Shown here one piece after another: positions 1-10,747 of a stretch of DNA of 16,714 nucleotides; positions within the stretch are counted from its first letter, which is position 1, and every line of letters starts with the position of its first letter. The stretch spans positions 1 to 16,714 of the forward strand of contig LVLI01000938.1 of assembly GCA_001687465.1 (NCBI GenBank). The letters run 5' to 3'. The notes under the pieces are model-generated. The model was not told the DNA's origin and did not search any database. It saw nothing but the letters and a program-made list of their open reading frames with translations. Source of the stretch: Halocafeteria seosinensis. Taxonomy: Eukaryota; Sar; Bigyra; Bicosoecida. The position numbers and the translations under genes are program-made.

Positions 1-138
1 GCACAGGATGGGGGAACTAAGCCGCCACGCTCAACCGACTCCGTTGACTCGCTGGCAGGGACGAAGGCGATGCACTGGCTAGTACGGAACGGACAGCTGT
101 ACTTGACGACGTCACTCGCACCCGTCTGCGAGTAGCCA
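1..138 (+). CDS. possible 3' end of a gene entering from the left
   Basis: Frame 1 is open from the window edge to a TAG at 136-138, giving 45 residues with no in-frame stop. The segment includes a stretch reading KAMHWLVRNGQLYLTTS. The first six bases (GCACAG) could also be an intron 3' end. A plus-strand gene ending here would be convergent with the large minus-strand gene that stops at 519. I recognise no family, and an open frame of this length can arise by chance, so this is only a candidate partial gene. Confidence 0.22.
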
Positions 139-518
139 AACGTGAGTGTGTATGCGCGTTTTGAGCAGTGACGACGCTGTATCAAAAGTTCCACGCGTCA
201 CCGTTTTGGATTGCCCGGTACTTCGCGTCTTCTCACACACCTGCTCAGCGAAGTGGGGTGTCGCATAAGTACAAATCTTTGAGTATAAAGGCGTACGACG
301 AAACTTCAGCGAATGTTGCCTTGTTTCCGGTAAGAAGTGTATTGATGGTTGGCTCTACTGTCGAATGCGCCGTTCTACTCTATCTGTACACGGCTTGCTG
401 CGTCATGGTATCCGTGATAACTACCGGTATTGTATGCATCCTTGCTTAGCAACAGCATTGGTCACGAATATTATGGTGGGTTGAATTGAGCGATATACAA
501 TTGCAACTGCCTTGGAGC
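139..518. other. spacer, no supportable gene
   Basis: This is about 380 bp between the possible gene end at 138 and the stop of the large minus-strand gene. It holds an open frame at 168-449 that begins with GTG, not ATG, and encodes nothing I recognise. I see no repeat or RNA gene. Confidence 0.5.
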
Positions 519-3500
519 TCATTGTACAATTCCCTGCTGCATGCTATTGCGGCGGAAAATCTTCTTATGCCGGTCGCTACTGTCGAATGGCGAAATAAAG
601 TAAGTTGTCTCAGAGACATCTACAAGAGGAACAGACTGATAAGTGGACGAACTGGCTTCATGGTTTCTTCGGTCATTGCTCTGGGTCACACAACTGCTCC
701 TCGGATGATTTCTTCGGTCATTGTTCTGAGCCACACAACTGCTCCTCGAATGATTTTTCTCGATACTTTCGCCTTCTGCACCCTGCGGCTCTCCGATGCT
801 ATGGGTGTACCCTAGAGCTCGTTGTTGATCATGACGTTCTTGCAGCAGCGCCTCAACGGGTGAAGGCAGATTGTGAGCTGTAAACATCTGACTCCATGTG
901 TCAAGAGGCAGTCTGGCAATCCGTCTTAGAAATGCCAACACAAGCTGTACGGAGGCGTGTAAGAGTTCTGATTGGGAAAGCGCCTTCAAGATTTGTTCTA
1001 GAAATCCTTCATTGATCCCATTTCCCTTCTCTATAGTATCTCTTACCGCCAGGATGATAAATCGCTGAGCTGGAGTAACGTCTTCAGCGTACTGCTGCTT
1101 ATCGAGGTGTTCAAGTAGCTTGTTGAACCACTCTGAGCCTTCAAAGAGGCCTTTTATCTCGCGCGCTCTTGCGGATTCTGCCTCGTCACGCATAAGCTGC
1201 AGGTCATCGGCATTTCTTCTTAGAAGTCCCCTGCAGTCGCAGAGTGTAGAAAGGGATGAAAATTTGTATCGCAAGGCCCTTTCCCTGTCGGATGAGATAG
1301 AAGACAGAAGCTTTGCTAGCCGGTGATCAGAGACTGCACGAGTCACCTCAAATTGGTCTCCCAAGGACAGATTCTCGATCTTTTTCCCGTTCAGATCAGG
1401 ATGTAGTCTTCCCAAGTCTACGTGCCTTAATGCTTTTCGCAGTGGTACTGATGACACAGAGCTGGTTGCTAAATCTCTTTGTTCAACGTGTGCTCTAGTA
1501 CCGGTAGCCTTCAAATCAGTTGCTTGGACTTGTGGTTGGCCCTCCAGCAGATGTGAGACATTCTTCTTTTCGACTCTCTGCGGTGCTGAATCCCCCTGCT
1601 GATCTGCCTTCGATCCAGGATTCTCCGCGTCGGTAACCTGGTAGTCCTGGGTTTCATCATGCGAAGATTCCGCTACATCATCCCCATCGAACTGCAGAGA
1701 ACGCAAAAACTTACGGTATGTGTTCATACCCTGTGCAGTCTTGGCGCTCAGGTTGTTTCGAGCAAAATTGTGATCACGTGGAACCTTTGGTACCTTTATC
1801 GAGTCCACCGGTTCAGTTCGCATTTGTATCCACTGTGTCATCAATTCGTCAAGTCGCTTTTGAGAATCCTCCAGATTGAAATCCTCCCAAGAATCACCAG
1901 TATCGTTGTAAGCGGTTTCGTACTCCTGTTTGTAACGCTCTTCGTGCTCGGTCGGCTCGCGCTCACTGGACTCCGATGCATTGCTTTCTGCGGGACTTCC
2001 GGTATGCTTCGCGAGATCTTGGCTGACATGAGCCATCTCAGCTGGCCTGCTCGCGCGAAGAGGGCTATGAGTTGGAAGTGCTGCAGGAGGAGCGGTAGGT
2101 TTCCTAGTGGTTAATGGTAAATACGGTTCCGGAGAAGGCGTTTGCCGCGGTAACTTGGCAGTCATCTCGTTGTAATACCCTTTTCCATCACCCGAAGCAT
2201 TCGAGTGGGCTTCAGATAAGAAACTAACGGATTCCGAGTCATGGGCAGTTTCGTGCCTATCCGCTCCAACGTAACTGGCGGTGTCATCATAGGCTACTCC
2301 AACAATGGAGGTTCTCCGTGGTCGTACACCTAAACCGCGGTGGTATTCAGATTCCTGTTGAGCGCTAGACACCCTATGTGACAATGACATCTGCTTTTCT
2401 GCGGTGCTATGGTCTTCTTCAGATTCTTCCATGTATTTCTTTGCCTGTGACTCCAGCAGTTCGATTCCAATATTCTTAGAGTTCGAGTCACTCCGTGTGC
2501 CCCCCACGATCCCAAGCCCTCCACTTTCAAGGTCAGAGAAAACCCGCTCTGCAAACTCTATCGGCTCATACTGGAATTGGAGCCATCGCATGTCTGCGTA
2601 CGGCAAGTTAAGATCGGCTGCAGAGATCCTCCGTGATGAAACCCCGGGCTGGCTTCCTCTAGCAGGAGTGTCAACATCCGAATCTTCTTCCTCTTTCATA
2701 GTTCCATTCTGAGGTTCGTCTTTTGCAAAGCTACCTCCCTCCACAGAAGAGTCTGTAGAAGCCCTTTCGGAAAACTCTTCGGGGACATATGCGTACGAGA
2801 TCGAGTGGGCCTTGGATAACTCCCGTGTAGAATCAGTTGTTAAACAGCCCTCCTTATCGAACAACAGGGTCTTGCCAGATTTTGCTAGTCTTAGTCGTGA
2901 CTCTGAGGCTTCAAGCTCCTCCTGTAACACTCCAAATGCCCCAAGCGCCTTCCGGGAGCTACTCTTTGAGGTTGCCATGGAACGAGGCGAGGTATCTTGA
3001 CGGTTCATTCTCTTTCCATATTCTTGAATGACATCACCTCTCGGCTCGAACGGCAAAGGCTGCACTTCAAATCCAATTTCATGTTCGTGCAATTTCTTCC
3101 TAGAGAATCTCGGGGAAATGTTGTACTCTTCTGCAGTTTTATACGGAAGCTTCTTCCGTGAAGTACGAGGCGATCGGTTTTCCTGAGAGTATCCTTCGTC
3201 CTCCGTATCAGAAGCACTTCGGCTGGTTGGCTCCTCCTCATAGTGCTCATGGATCTTCCACACCTTTCTTGCGGTTTTCCGTGGTAAAAAACTGCGCGTC
3301 AACCGTTCGAAGTCCCGTTTACTCTTGCTTCTTTTCTTAGCATCGCCGTTGCTATCTGAATCCCCGTCCTCGTTTTCATCCGACATCCTGGCTCTCTGCA
3401 CCAGCTGATCCAAAGCAAACGAAGATTTTATGTGAGACAAATCAACAGACTGTTTGCGGGTAGGTCCAGACTCCACGGTCATTCCAGCGATATAGGCCAG

Positions 3501-5084
3501 GGCAGTCAACTCCTCTTTTTCTTTGGAATCCTGAGTGTGCTTCAGGGCAAGGTCAATGGCTTGTTTCACTGATAGGGTATCAACAGAGGGTATGTCTTTC
3601 GAATTTTGACGCAACAGCTCCCTGAGTCGGTATGTAGCAATATCTATTCCATTTTCCTGCAATAAATCACCTATATCAGTCCGCAAAGAGTGTTGCTTCC
3701 CCCGGTAATCATGCTGCCGTTTGACAATGGAGTCAGCAAACTGGTGGACCCTCCTCTCAGGAAGCCGCGGAGACTGCCATATGGGCTTCGACCGAGATGT
3801 GTTTTGGGTGCTACGTTTCAAAGCACCTCTACGTTCTCTTGGGGAGACATGTGTGTTGTCTGGAGGCTTACCCGTTTGTCCATTGTCTGTGTCACTTCGG
3901 CGAGGACTGCCCTCAGTCGCTTCCCCCTGGTTCCGCCTACTAGAGGGTGTAATATGCGTTGTGGACTTCGTTGTCGTGTCAAAATTCTGGGAATCCCTAA
4001 ACTGTAGCTTTAAAGGCGACATTCGAGGACTGGCTTCACCTGTACTTGAGTTTGAAAATCCCTCCACTCTTGAATCATCCGTCTTATTCTCAGAGTTCTT
4101 CGTTGGGTGGGCGCTCTTCAAACGTTTTAGTGTTTGTTCATTCCTTGGCCTGTGGGCCTCTCGTGCAGACTGGCTAACATCCAACTTCTGATTGCTACTG
4201 TTAAAAGCCTCTCCAGAACGTGGAAGAACAAGTGGCGGGACACTTTTCATGATTCCTTGCTTCAATTCCCCAACGGATTTCTGATTTTTTTGGGCGCGTT
4301 TCGCTGTATGTGTGGCTTCAGAGATGGACTGTATCGCATCAATTGCGTCATGTTTCCAATGAGTAGTCGCTTCTTCGTCTTCCTCCTCCTGGATCACATC
4401 TTTGAGTTCATCCATGGAAACACCAGCGGGATCACCTTCGATCTCTGACAACAGACGAAGCTGTTTCGACCGCCTTTCCCGTCCCTCGTCGGCATCATGA
4501 GCTGACCCTTCCCTTGATGCTGAGCTGGGTACCCGCCCCTCATCCGTTCGAGTTGAGACTGGTTGACTCGCCTGTGACTGATTGTGATGTTTCGACCTCC
4601 TGCCTTTCTTCGAATTTAGTTCCCCTAGTTGTTTCCAGTCAACTTGGCCGCCCTTGCTGCTCTTAATTTGGTCAACATACCCAAGGAGATGGTCCGCTTC
4701 GTTTTTCATCACTTTTTTCCTAGCATCCTTTGATGACATATGCCCCAATTCGACGTCTGGGAAATGCTGAGCTCTTTGCTTATCCTGCATTTGGTAAAGG
4801 AGATGACAGCGTTAAACGGGGACGCAAAGTCCTGCAAGGCCTCTACACCACGAACTCACTAAAGCTGCCTGAGACGGGCGCGGGTCTTTGCCTGGAGTAT
4901 TCCCCTTGGCTTTCTGAAGCCCTTTGTCCCTTTGCTCTCTTGAAGAATCAAGCATCTCCATGATGCGGCCCTCATCGAGCTTGCCTGTGGAGGAACCGTC
5001 ACCATTCCTTCGATGTCGCCTGCGTGCCGCAACGGACAAGCCCGTTCGGCGGAGGGTGGGACTGTTCGGAGACGAGTTGCTCAT
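519..5084 (-). CDS. very large, mostly disordered protein of unknown function; tandem paralogue of the gene at 6480-7131
   Basis: Two exons: 5084-4860 (75 codons) and 4784-519. They are separated by a 75-nt phase-0 intron with a GTGAGT donor and a TGCAG acceptor, giving 1,496 aa. The start is the ATG at 5084. The N-terminus is basic (RRRHRR). Right after the intron, residues about 83-109 read FPDVELGHMSS then ARKK, E and HLL, matching the neighbouring gene. A segment with VDWKQLGEL follows and faintly recalls a SANT/Myb-like helix; this is only a suggestion. Residues about 120-1180 are hydrophilic and Ser/Arg/Glu-rich, with many SPR or SPRxSRKKL motifs typical of phosphorylated disordered regions. 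A Y-x-P-x-E-F-[SA]-E-R-x-x-[ST]-D motif occurs twice (near residues 740 and 813). Residues about 1190-1390 look helical and folded. A 15-residue Cys/Arg repeat follows, with no obvious membrane helix. I recognise no family. A nuclear or scaffold role would be guesswork. The long uninterrupted exon makes the gene itself secure. Confidence 0.85.
664..753 (-). repeat. two tandem copies of a 45-bp unit inside the large gene's C-terminus
   Basis: Positions 664-708 and 709-753 are near-identical 45-bp copies differing at a handful of bases. In the coding frame they give a 15-residue duplication, NH[SP]RSSCV[AT]Q[NS]NDRR. The unit length is a multiple of three, so the frame is kept. This looks like a recent in-frame minisatellite expansion in a disordered tail. 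Confidence 0.85.
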
Positions 5085-5818
5085 TCTCCTTGTATCACGC
5101 TATTTCCAACTCCATTGAACTGGCCCAGCCTTTGCACACAATGGCCTAGCTTCCTGGTCGCAACTTGCAAGGTTCGCAGCATGTCGGCTACTAGTGGACT
5201 GGATGCCCGTCTCTTGTCTCAATAAAATTGAGCAAATGTCTATATAGATAAGTTATTGCAACCACGAGTTGGTTTGGCATAGGCTACAAGCAATCGCATA
5301 CGGTGCATGGAATCTGTATAATGTTCGATGGTTTCATCATGATTTATCCGCCAGCCGCTATATTGTCTGTGATCCCGTTCATTCTCCTCTAGCCTTCTGA
5401 TGAGGAAATTGTCGGCCACATTTCTATGAAAGTTATTTTATGTACAGTAAGCCGACGATAGGCCATATTCCAGTCCCAACAGCTTCATGATTCTGCTTGC
5501 AACGAGAATTTACAAGCACAAATGACAACGGGACTCGAGCGTGCGTTTTGTAGAATGTCCTGTTTGTTTCTTTAGCGGTTCTCCAACAACAAAGTTGGCG
5601 TGATTGGGTAGGCTACATTACGAAGACTCAGAATATGCGGAACGCATACGTCACAATTGCTTCATTCAGAAGTCAAACAGGTGCCAACATTCTTCGTAGA
5701 ACACTTTGAGTTTGTACTTATGAATAAGTCGTAGTTCCTGGTTGTACCCTGGAGATACGGTCGAAGGAAGTCTGGTAACTGCACTGTAAGAGTCCCGGCA
5801 ACTAAGGCCCCAGTGACT

Positions 5819-5917
5819 GCGAACAGTCCGTACCGAGAGAGTGAACAATCCCTGCCCGAAGGTGAATAGTCCATACCAAAAGGCGAACAGTCCGCACCAT
5901 AAGACGAACAGTCCACC
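5819..5917. repeat. 21-bp tandem minisatellite, about 4.5 imperfect copies
   Basis: Units begin at 5819 (22 bp), 5841, 5862 and 5883 (21 bp each), plus a partial unit from 5904. Each contains a variant of GAACAGTCC followed by a purine-rich end (AAG, GAC or GAGA). The period is a multiple of three, so both strands stay open and read as heptads (for example NSPYQKA on plus). Only the second to fourth units keep an exact 21-bp period. I treat it as a non-coding minisatellite because no flanking exon, start or splice signal joins it to a gene. Confidence 0.75.
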
Positions 5918-6151
5918 GACAACTTCGGCGACAGGCGAACCGGCGCGGAGTAATAGAGCGGGACCTTATGTACGGAGCACTCAACACTTCACGCATTTTG
6001 CAGATCACCCTCCAAAAAATGAGTGGTAATACCATAGTTCTTCAACGAGATGCTGGGAGCATTAAGAATTTCTAGATTGCTTAGAAGCGAACATCATGGG
6101 GAGCTCGCATCACGCAGCAGAGGATGAGTGGTGGACGGTTTGAAGCACTTC

Positions 6152-6479
6152 TTATGCTGTTCTTATGTATATGTTAGTAGTCCGACAGGATCTACATGGA
6201 AATCCCCCTTTACCCCTCAACCGATGGGCAAAGCAGCGAATGTAATCTACGAACAAGTCTTCTGCTTGATGGTGTAGATTGTGCTGTCCTTGTATGGGTA
6301 CGTGATTCGTATGCGTATACACTGAGCTACATGTGAAAAACTTACGAACATGCTTATCCAAACCATCCAAACTTCCAAGTTCCCTCTCGGAGAACTTCAC
6401 TTCAGACTTGATAACCGCACTCACCGGAGAACACTCTGGGCCAACAAATAGCAGATGTCCATTCGAAGCGTTAACTCGC
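6152..6479 (-). other. open minus-strand frame, possible further exon(s) of the gene at 6480-7131
   Basis: A second minus-strand frame stays open through the end of exon 2 of the short paralogue and on to 6152. It includes FSERELG near 6399-6379 and then an HVRK. That is loosely like the FPDVELG...ARKK motif of the two paralogues. Two good donor-like sites lie on this strand: GTGAGT near 6414-6419 and GTAAGT near 6339-6344. Joining this frame to exon 2 needs an intron length of 1 modulo 3. The only candidate I found is 40 nt (GTGGGC to GACGCAG), shorter than every other intron here. It is equally likely to be a 3' UTR. Confidence 0.25.
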
Positions 6480-7131
6480 TTATATGCCACCGTATCCTGC
6501 GTCTTCTTTTTGTGGTTGCTCCTTGACGACGCCCACCTCAGCCTTGCTATATTGAGGAGTCTGCGTGTGAGGGAAGATTTCTGTGTTTTCACTACCAGCA
6601 ACTCCTTCGGTTTCTGGGTTTGATGGAACCTCATGTCCCATTTCAACTTCCCTTGCCATTTCGTCTTTAATCTTGTTCCTTAGAGATTGTAACTTCTCTT
6701 CAGCCGTTTTCTCGTTTACCCGTTCACTGCGTTTCAGGAGGTGCTCGTTGTGTTCGCCTGTGATCTTTTTCCGTGCCTGGGTCGTGGAAAGCCGCCCTAA
6801 CTCCGTATCTGGAAGGTTTGACATCCGGTCACCCTGTAACCATGTAAAATAGTCCTGTAAATGCATTGATCAAGAGCACCTGGGACTCAGTTCTTACAGT
6901 TGGGTTAGCTGACTGAGCGCTCCTCCTCTTCTCTTTTGTTTGTTGTAAGGCTCTAGAAGCGTGCCGCGAATGCAATACATGCGCTGGTATATTAAGATGC
7001 TCTGTGTTGTTTTCAGATTGCTGCATTCTCCTCATTAAGTGCTCCTTCTTCCGCTGGACTGTCGACTTCTTGGCCGTTCCCCCACCGGGAGAACTTCTTG
7101 TACTTTGTGATGTGGATCCCCTAGCACTCAT
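6480..7131 (-). CDS. small hydrophilic protein of unknown function, paralogue of the gene at 519-5084
   Basis: Two exons: 7131-6898 (78 codons) and 6833-6480. They are joined across a 64-nt phase-0 intron (GTAAGA donor, GGTTACAG acceptor), giving 195 aa. An alternative in-frame acceptor lies 27 nt upstream. The start is the ATG opening MSARGSTSQ. The N-terminus is Ser/Gly-rich, then strongly basic (STVQRKKEHLMRRMQQ). Residues 85-111 read LPDTELGRLSTTQARKK followed by E and HLL, matching the large neighbour at its residues 83-109. In both genes the motif lies a few residues after a phase-0 intron. A charged, probably helical segment and an acidic tail follow. No membrane segment or known domain is visible. 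The gene may continue into another exon downstream, because a second minus-strand frame remains open there. Shared motif position and intron phase make common descent likely; function is unknown. Confidence 0.65.
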
Positions 7132-7482
7132 CTTAATCCAAACATAGAGAAATGGCGCCAATGTGCTATGTTCACCAATGTGTTACGTTCAATGCCTGAA
7201 AATGCGTTGTATGTTGCGACGAAACTGCTCCCAGGTCGCTAAAGCGTTATTCCATGTGAAATTTTCCTTAACAGTTGGTTGCTTACGTCCAACCTACCAG
7301 TGTGTAAAAACACGCGGGTCGACGTGGTTATCAATACATAATAGCATCACACGCGGGGGTATAATTTGCTGGCATCACGGCGCCTCTGCGACTTCCAGAA
7401 CGCGCGAGAATCACCTTCACAAACTACTTCAACTTCTCGGGGAGCCATGGGTCGTGGCTACAACTGACAAGAAGTGTGCGAA
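7132..7482. other. divergent intergenic region, probable bidirectional promoter
   Basis: About 350 bp separate the start of the minus-strand short paralogue (7131) from the start of the plus-strand methyltransferase (7483). Both promoters should be here. I see no repeat, RNA gene or clear TATA element. A plus-strand open frame at 7163-7486 looks like chance. Confidence 0.5.
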
Positions 7483-8700
7483 ATGAGTTTGTTGATGCAT
7501 TTTCGTCGTCGCAAATTGTGGCTTGGTGTGTTAGGTAAAAGTTGTACTACGTGTGTGAAAGCTCTACAGAGGGCTGAAATGCCGTCCATGTCTGGGGAAG
7601 CATCGGGTCGGGCATACGACCATCCTATAGAGAGTGTCAAAGACAAACACGAAGGACCAGATGAGCGAACACATTGGGAGAACTTGTGGCAGAGGGGATT
7701 GAAACCAGGAGAGAAATTCGACGCGAGTACGTGATAAATCAGGTCTTTCCCCATCCATCAGCTGAGCTGACGCATGCCGGAAGATGATGTTTCTAGAAAC
7801 TATGTGACCCTGTCCACAACGTTCTATGCAGAACAAAGCTCTCCGATCCTTCTGAAGAATATTGACGAAGGAAGAGTGCCAAAAGGATAGTAAGTCTGTT
7901 TCAGGAAGTTGTACAGTTCCCACCACAAGTATTGCACATTGGTTCTTGCCGCACTCGCAGTGCACTGGTGCCAGGCTGTGGAAGAGGCTATGACCTTGTG
8001 TCCTTGAGCTCGGAGGAACGCTTTGTTGTAGGTCTCGAAATATCATCCACCGCCGTGAACATGGCGCAACAGTATTTGGACAGTAAGTCTGTTCAGTCTC
8101 AACATGACCATTTCCAGCAGTGAGATTCAAGTTTCCTTGGCCGGTACTTACAATGATAACTCTACAGACTTCCCTGAGAAGAAGAATCAGTTTAAAATGA
8201 TGGAAGATGATTTCTTCACCCATGCACCCGAAAATCCCGAGGGTTATGACTTCATTTATGACTATACTTTTTTCTGTGCGATTCCGCTTTCGATGAGAGA
8301 CAAGTGGGCTGAACAAATGTCAGCACTGGTAAAATCAGGTACGCATGATGATGCTGAAGAAAATGTTGCTGGGAGTATTTTACAATTTTTGTGCACTTGA
8401 AATAGTGCACAGGTGGAGAGCTATGGACACTAGTATTTCCGGATCCAGACGAGAGTAAGGGTAAAGTGAATTGGAACACGGGTCCACCATACCCGATCAA
8501 TGTAAGCATAATACCTACTGCTGGTTTTATCGGATTGTTCTTGTATGTGAAGGGTTGCAAACTACCCGCAGCCTTCTATCGTGGAAAAACACCTGAAAGG
8601 ACATCCTTTTGAAATGATCTCTAAAGAACCACTTCCTGAGCACTTAAGTCACCCGGGTCGAGGCGGTATGGAGACGCTAGTCAAATGGAGGAAGAAATAG
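7483..8700 (+). CDS. SAM-dependent thiol/halide methyltransferase, HOL/TPMT type
   Basis: Six exons: 7483-7726, 7832-7889, 7961-8082, 8168-8338, 8413-8501 and 8572-8700, with introns of 105, 71, 85, 74 and 70 nt; phases agree at every junction. The product is 270 aa from the ATG at 7483, or 238 aa from the ATG at 7579, which is closer to the usual length for this family. The residues before 7579 are basic and could be a targeting peptide or 5' UTR. Motifs in order: THWENLWQRGLKPGEKFDA (the family's W..RW..G.T.WD-like start), ALVPGCGRGYD (SAM motif I), VVGLEIS (acidic ribose-binding position), EDDFF, YDFIYDYTFFCAI, and GGELWTLVFPDPD with GPPYP. Plant HOL enzymes use S-adenosylmethionine to methylate thiocyanate, bisulfide or halide ions, giving volatile methyl compounds. 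Family assignment is strong; the substrate is not determined by sequence. Confidence 0.9.
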
Positions 8701-8761
8701 ACCGAATCATACGAAGTTCCCGGACATCCTTGAGATTCCGTACTTCTCGGGAACAATTGCT

Positions 8762-8791
8762 AGTAGGTCAGAAGCTAGTAGGCCAGAAGCT
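8762..8791. repeat. 15-bp direct tandem duplication in the methyltransferase 3' flank
   Basis: AGTAGGTCAGAAGCT at 8762-8776 is followed at once by AGTAGGCCAGAAGCT at 8777-8791, with one mismatch. It lies about 60 bp past the methyltransferase stop, probably in the 3' UTR, between two convergent genes. No function is implied. Confidence 0.8.
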
Positions 8792-8906
8792 GAACTCTTC
8801 GGATGAAAATAACATGCCCAGCGAGTGTACTTAAATCAAATTACTGTTCAAAATGAACAAATGACTATACAGAGTCTATTCAGGAAAAGCTACTGTCCTT
8901 AGATTA

Positions 8907-10357
<1,451 letters not shown>

Positions 10358-10747
10358 GGTTTTTCTCGTCGGATTGTTCTGAGAAGAGAAGAAGAAGCAT
10401 GAAAAAGGCCTTTCTAAGCGAGGCTCAATCTCTTTCTCCGTGGCCTATACAGTCCTTTTCACTTACGTATGCAATAGAATGAAAGCAGAAGATGCTTATA
10501 GAGATGCTCTGGGGAACTTGATACCAGTATGTGGACACGTAATCAACTCGTAATGACACCGTGTAGATGTTCCGGAATCCCCGTTAGACGACAAACAAAT
10601 CGTCGAGTTCGGTCTGTCGAACAATCAAATGTTGGACCTAGCCCGAAGAAGTTGAAGTTGCTGTCGTTCACCCCGGTCGTGGGACTTTGATGGCTTGTAC
10701 TGACGCTTCAGTACCTCGTTAGTGCGTGCTGTCGAGCGGAATGAAAG
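10358..10747. other. divergent intergenic region, probable promoters of GAPDH and the longin gene
   Basis: About 390 bp between divergent starts at 10357 and 10748. I see no open frame, repeat or RNA gene. The sequence just upstream of GAPDH is purine-rich on the plus strand (GAAGAGAAGAAGAAG near 10383), i.e. pyrimidine-rich on the transcribed strand, which is a common initiator context. The short motif GTC[GA]AGCGGAATG occurs here near 10731 and again near 10780 within the first predicted exon. Confidence 0.45.

Larger units (their letters stand above)
5085..6479. other. 1.4-kb spacer between the two paralogues; holds a minisatellite and possible extra exon sequence
   Basis: This region lies upstream of the large gene and downstream of its shorter paralogue, so it should contain the large gene's promoter and the short gene's 3' UTR. 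There is a weak TATA-like TATATAGATAAG near 5240, but nothing that fixes a transcription start. The only clear structure is the 21-bp tandem repeat at 5819-5917. The left part (5085-5800) shows no coding pattern I can support. The right part (6152-6479) is open on the minus strand and is described separately. Confidence 0.5.

Noticed and set aside
168-449. 93-aa plus-strand open frame
   Set aside because: It begins with GTG, not ATG, has no family resemblance, and holds a donor-like GTAAGA without a matching exon.
1659-2114. 151-aa plus-strand open frame, and similar ones at 3690-4448
   Set aside because: They lie inside the single long minus-strand exon and have shadow-like composition.
5819-5917. 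Reading the 21-bp repeats as a CRISPR array
   Set aside because: Units are contiguous with no spacers, and the window is eukaryotic.
7564-8316. 250-aa minus-strand open frame
   Set aside because: It is antisense to the methyltransferase exons and introns and has no recognisable domain; the plus-strand exons restore a known family.
10586-10604. GACGA...TCGTC inverted repeat in the GAPDH/longin spacer
   Set aside because: A five-base stem is expected by chance.
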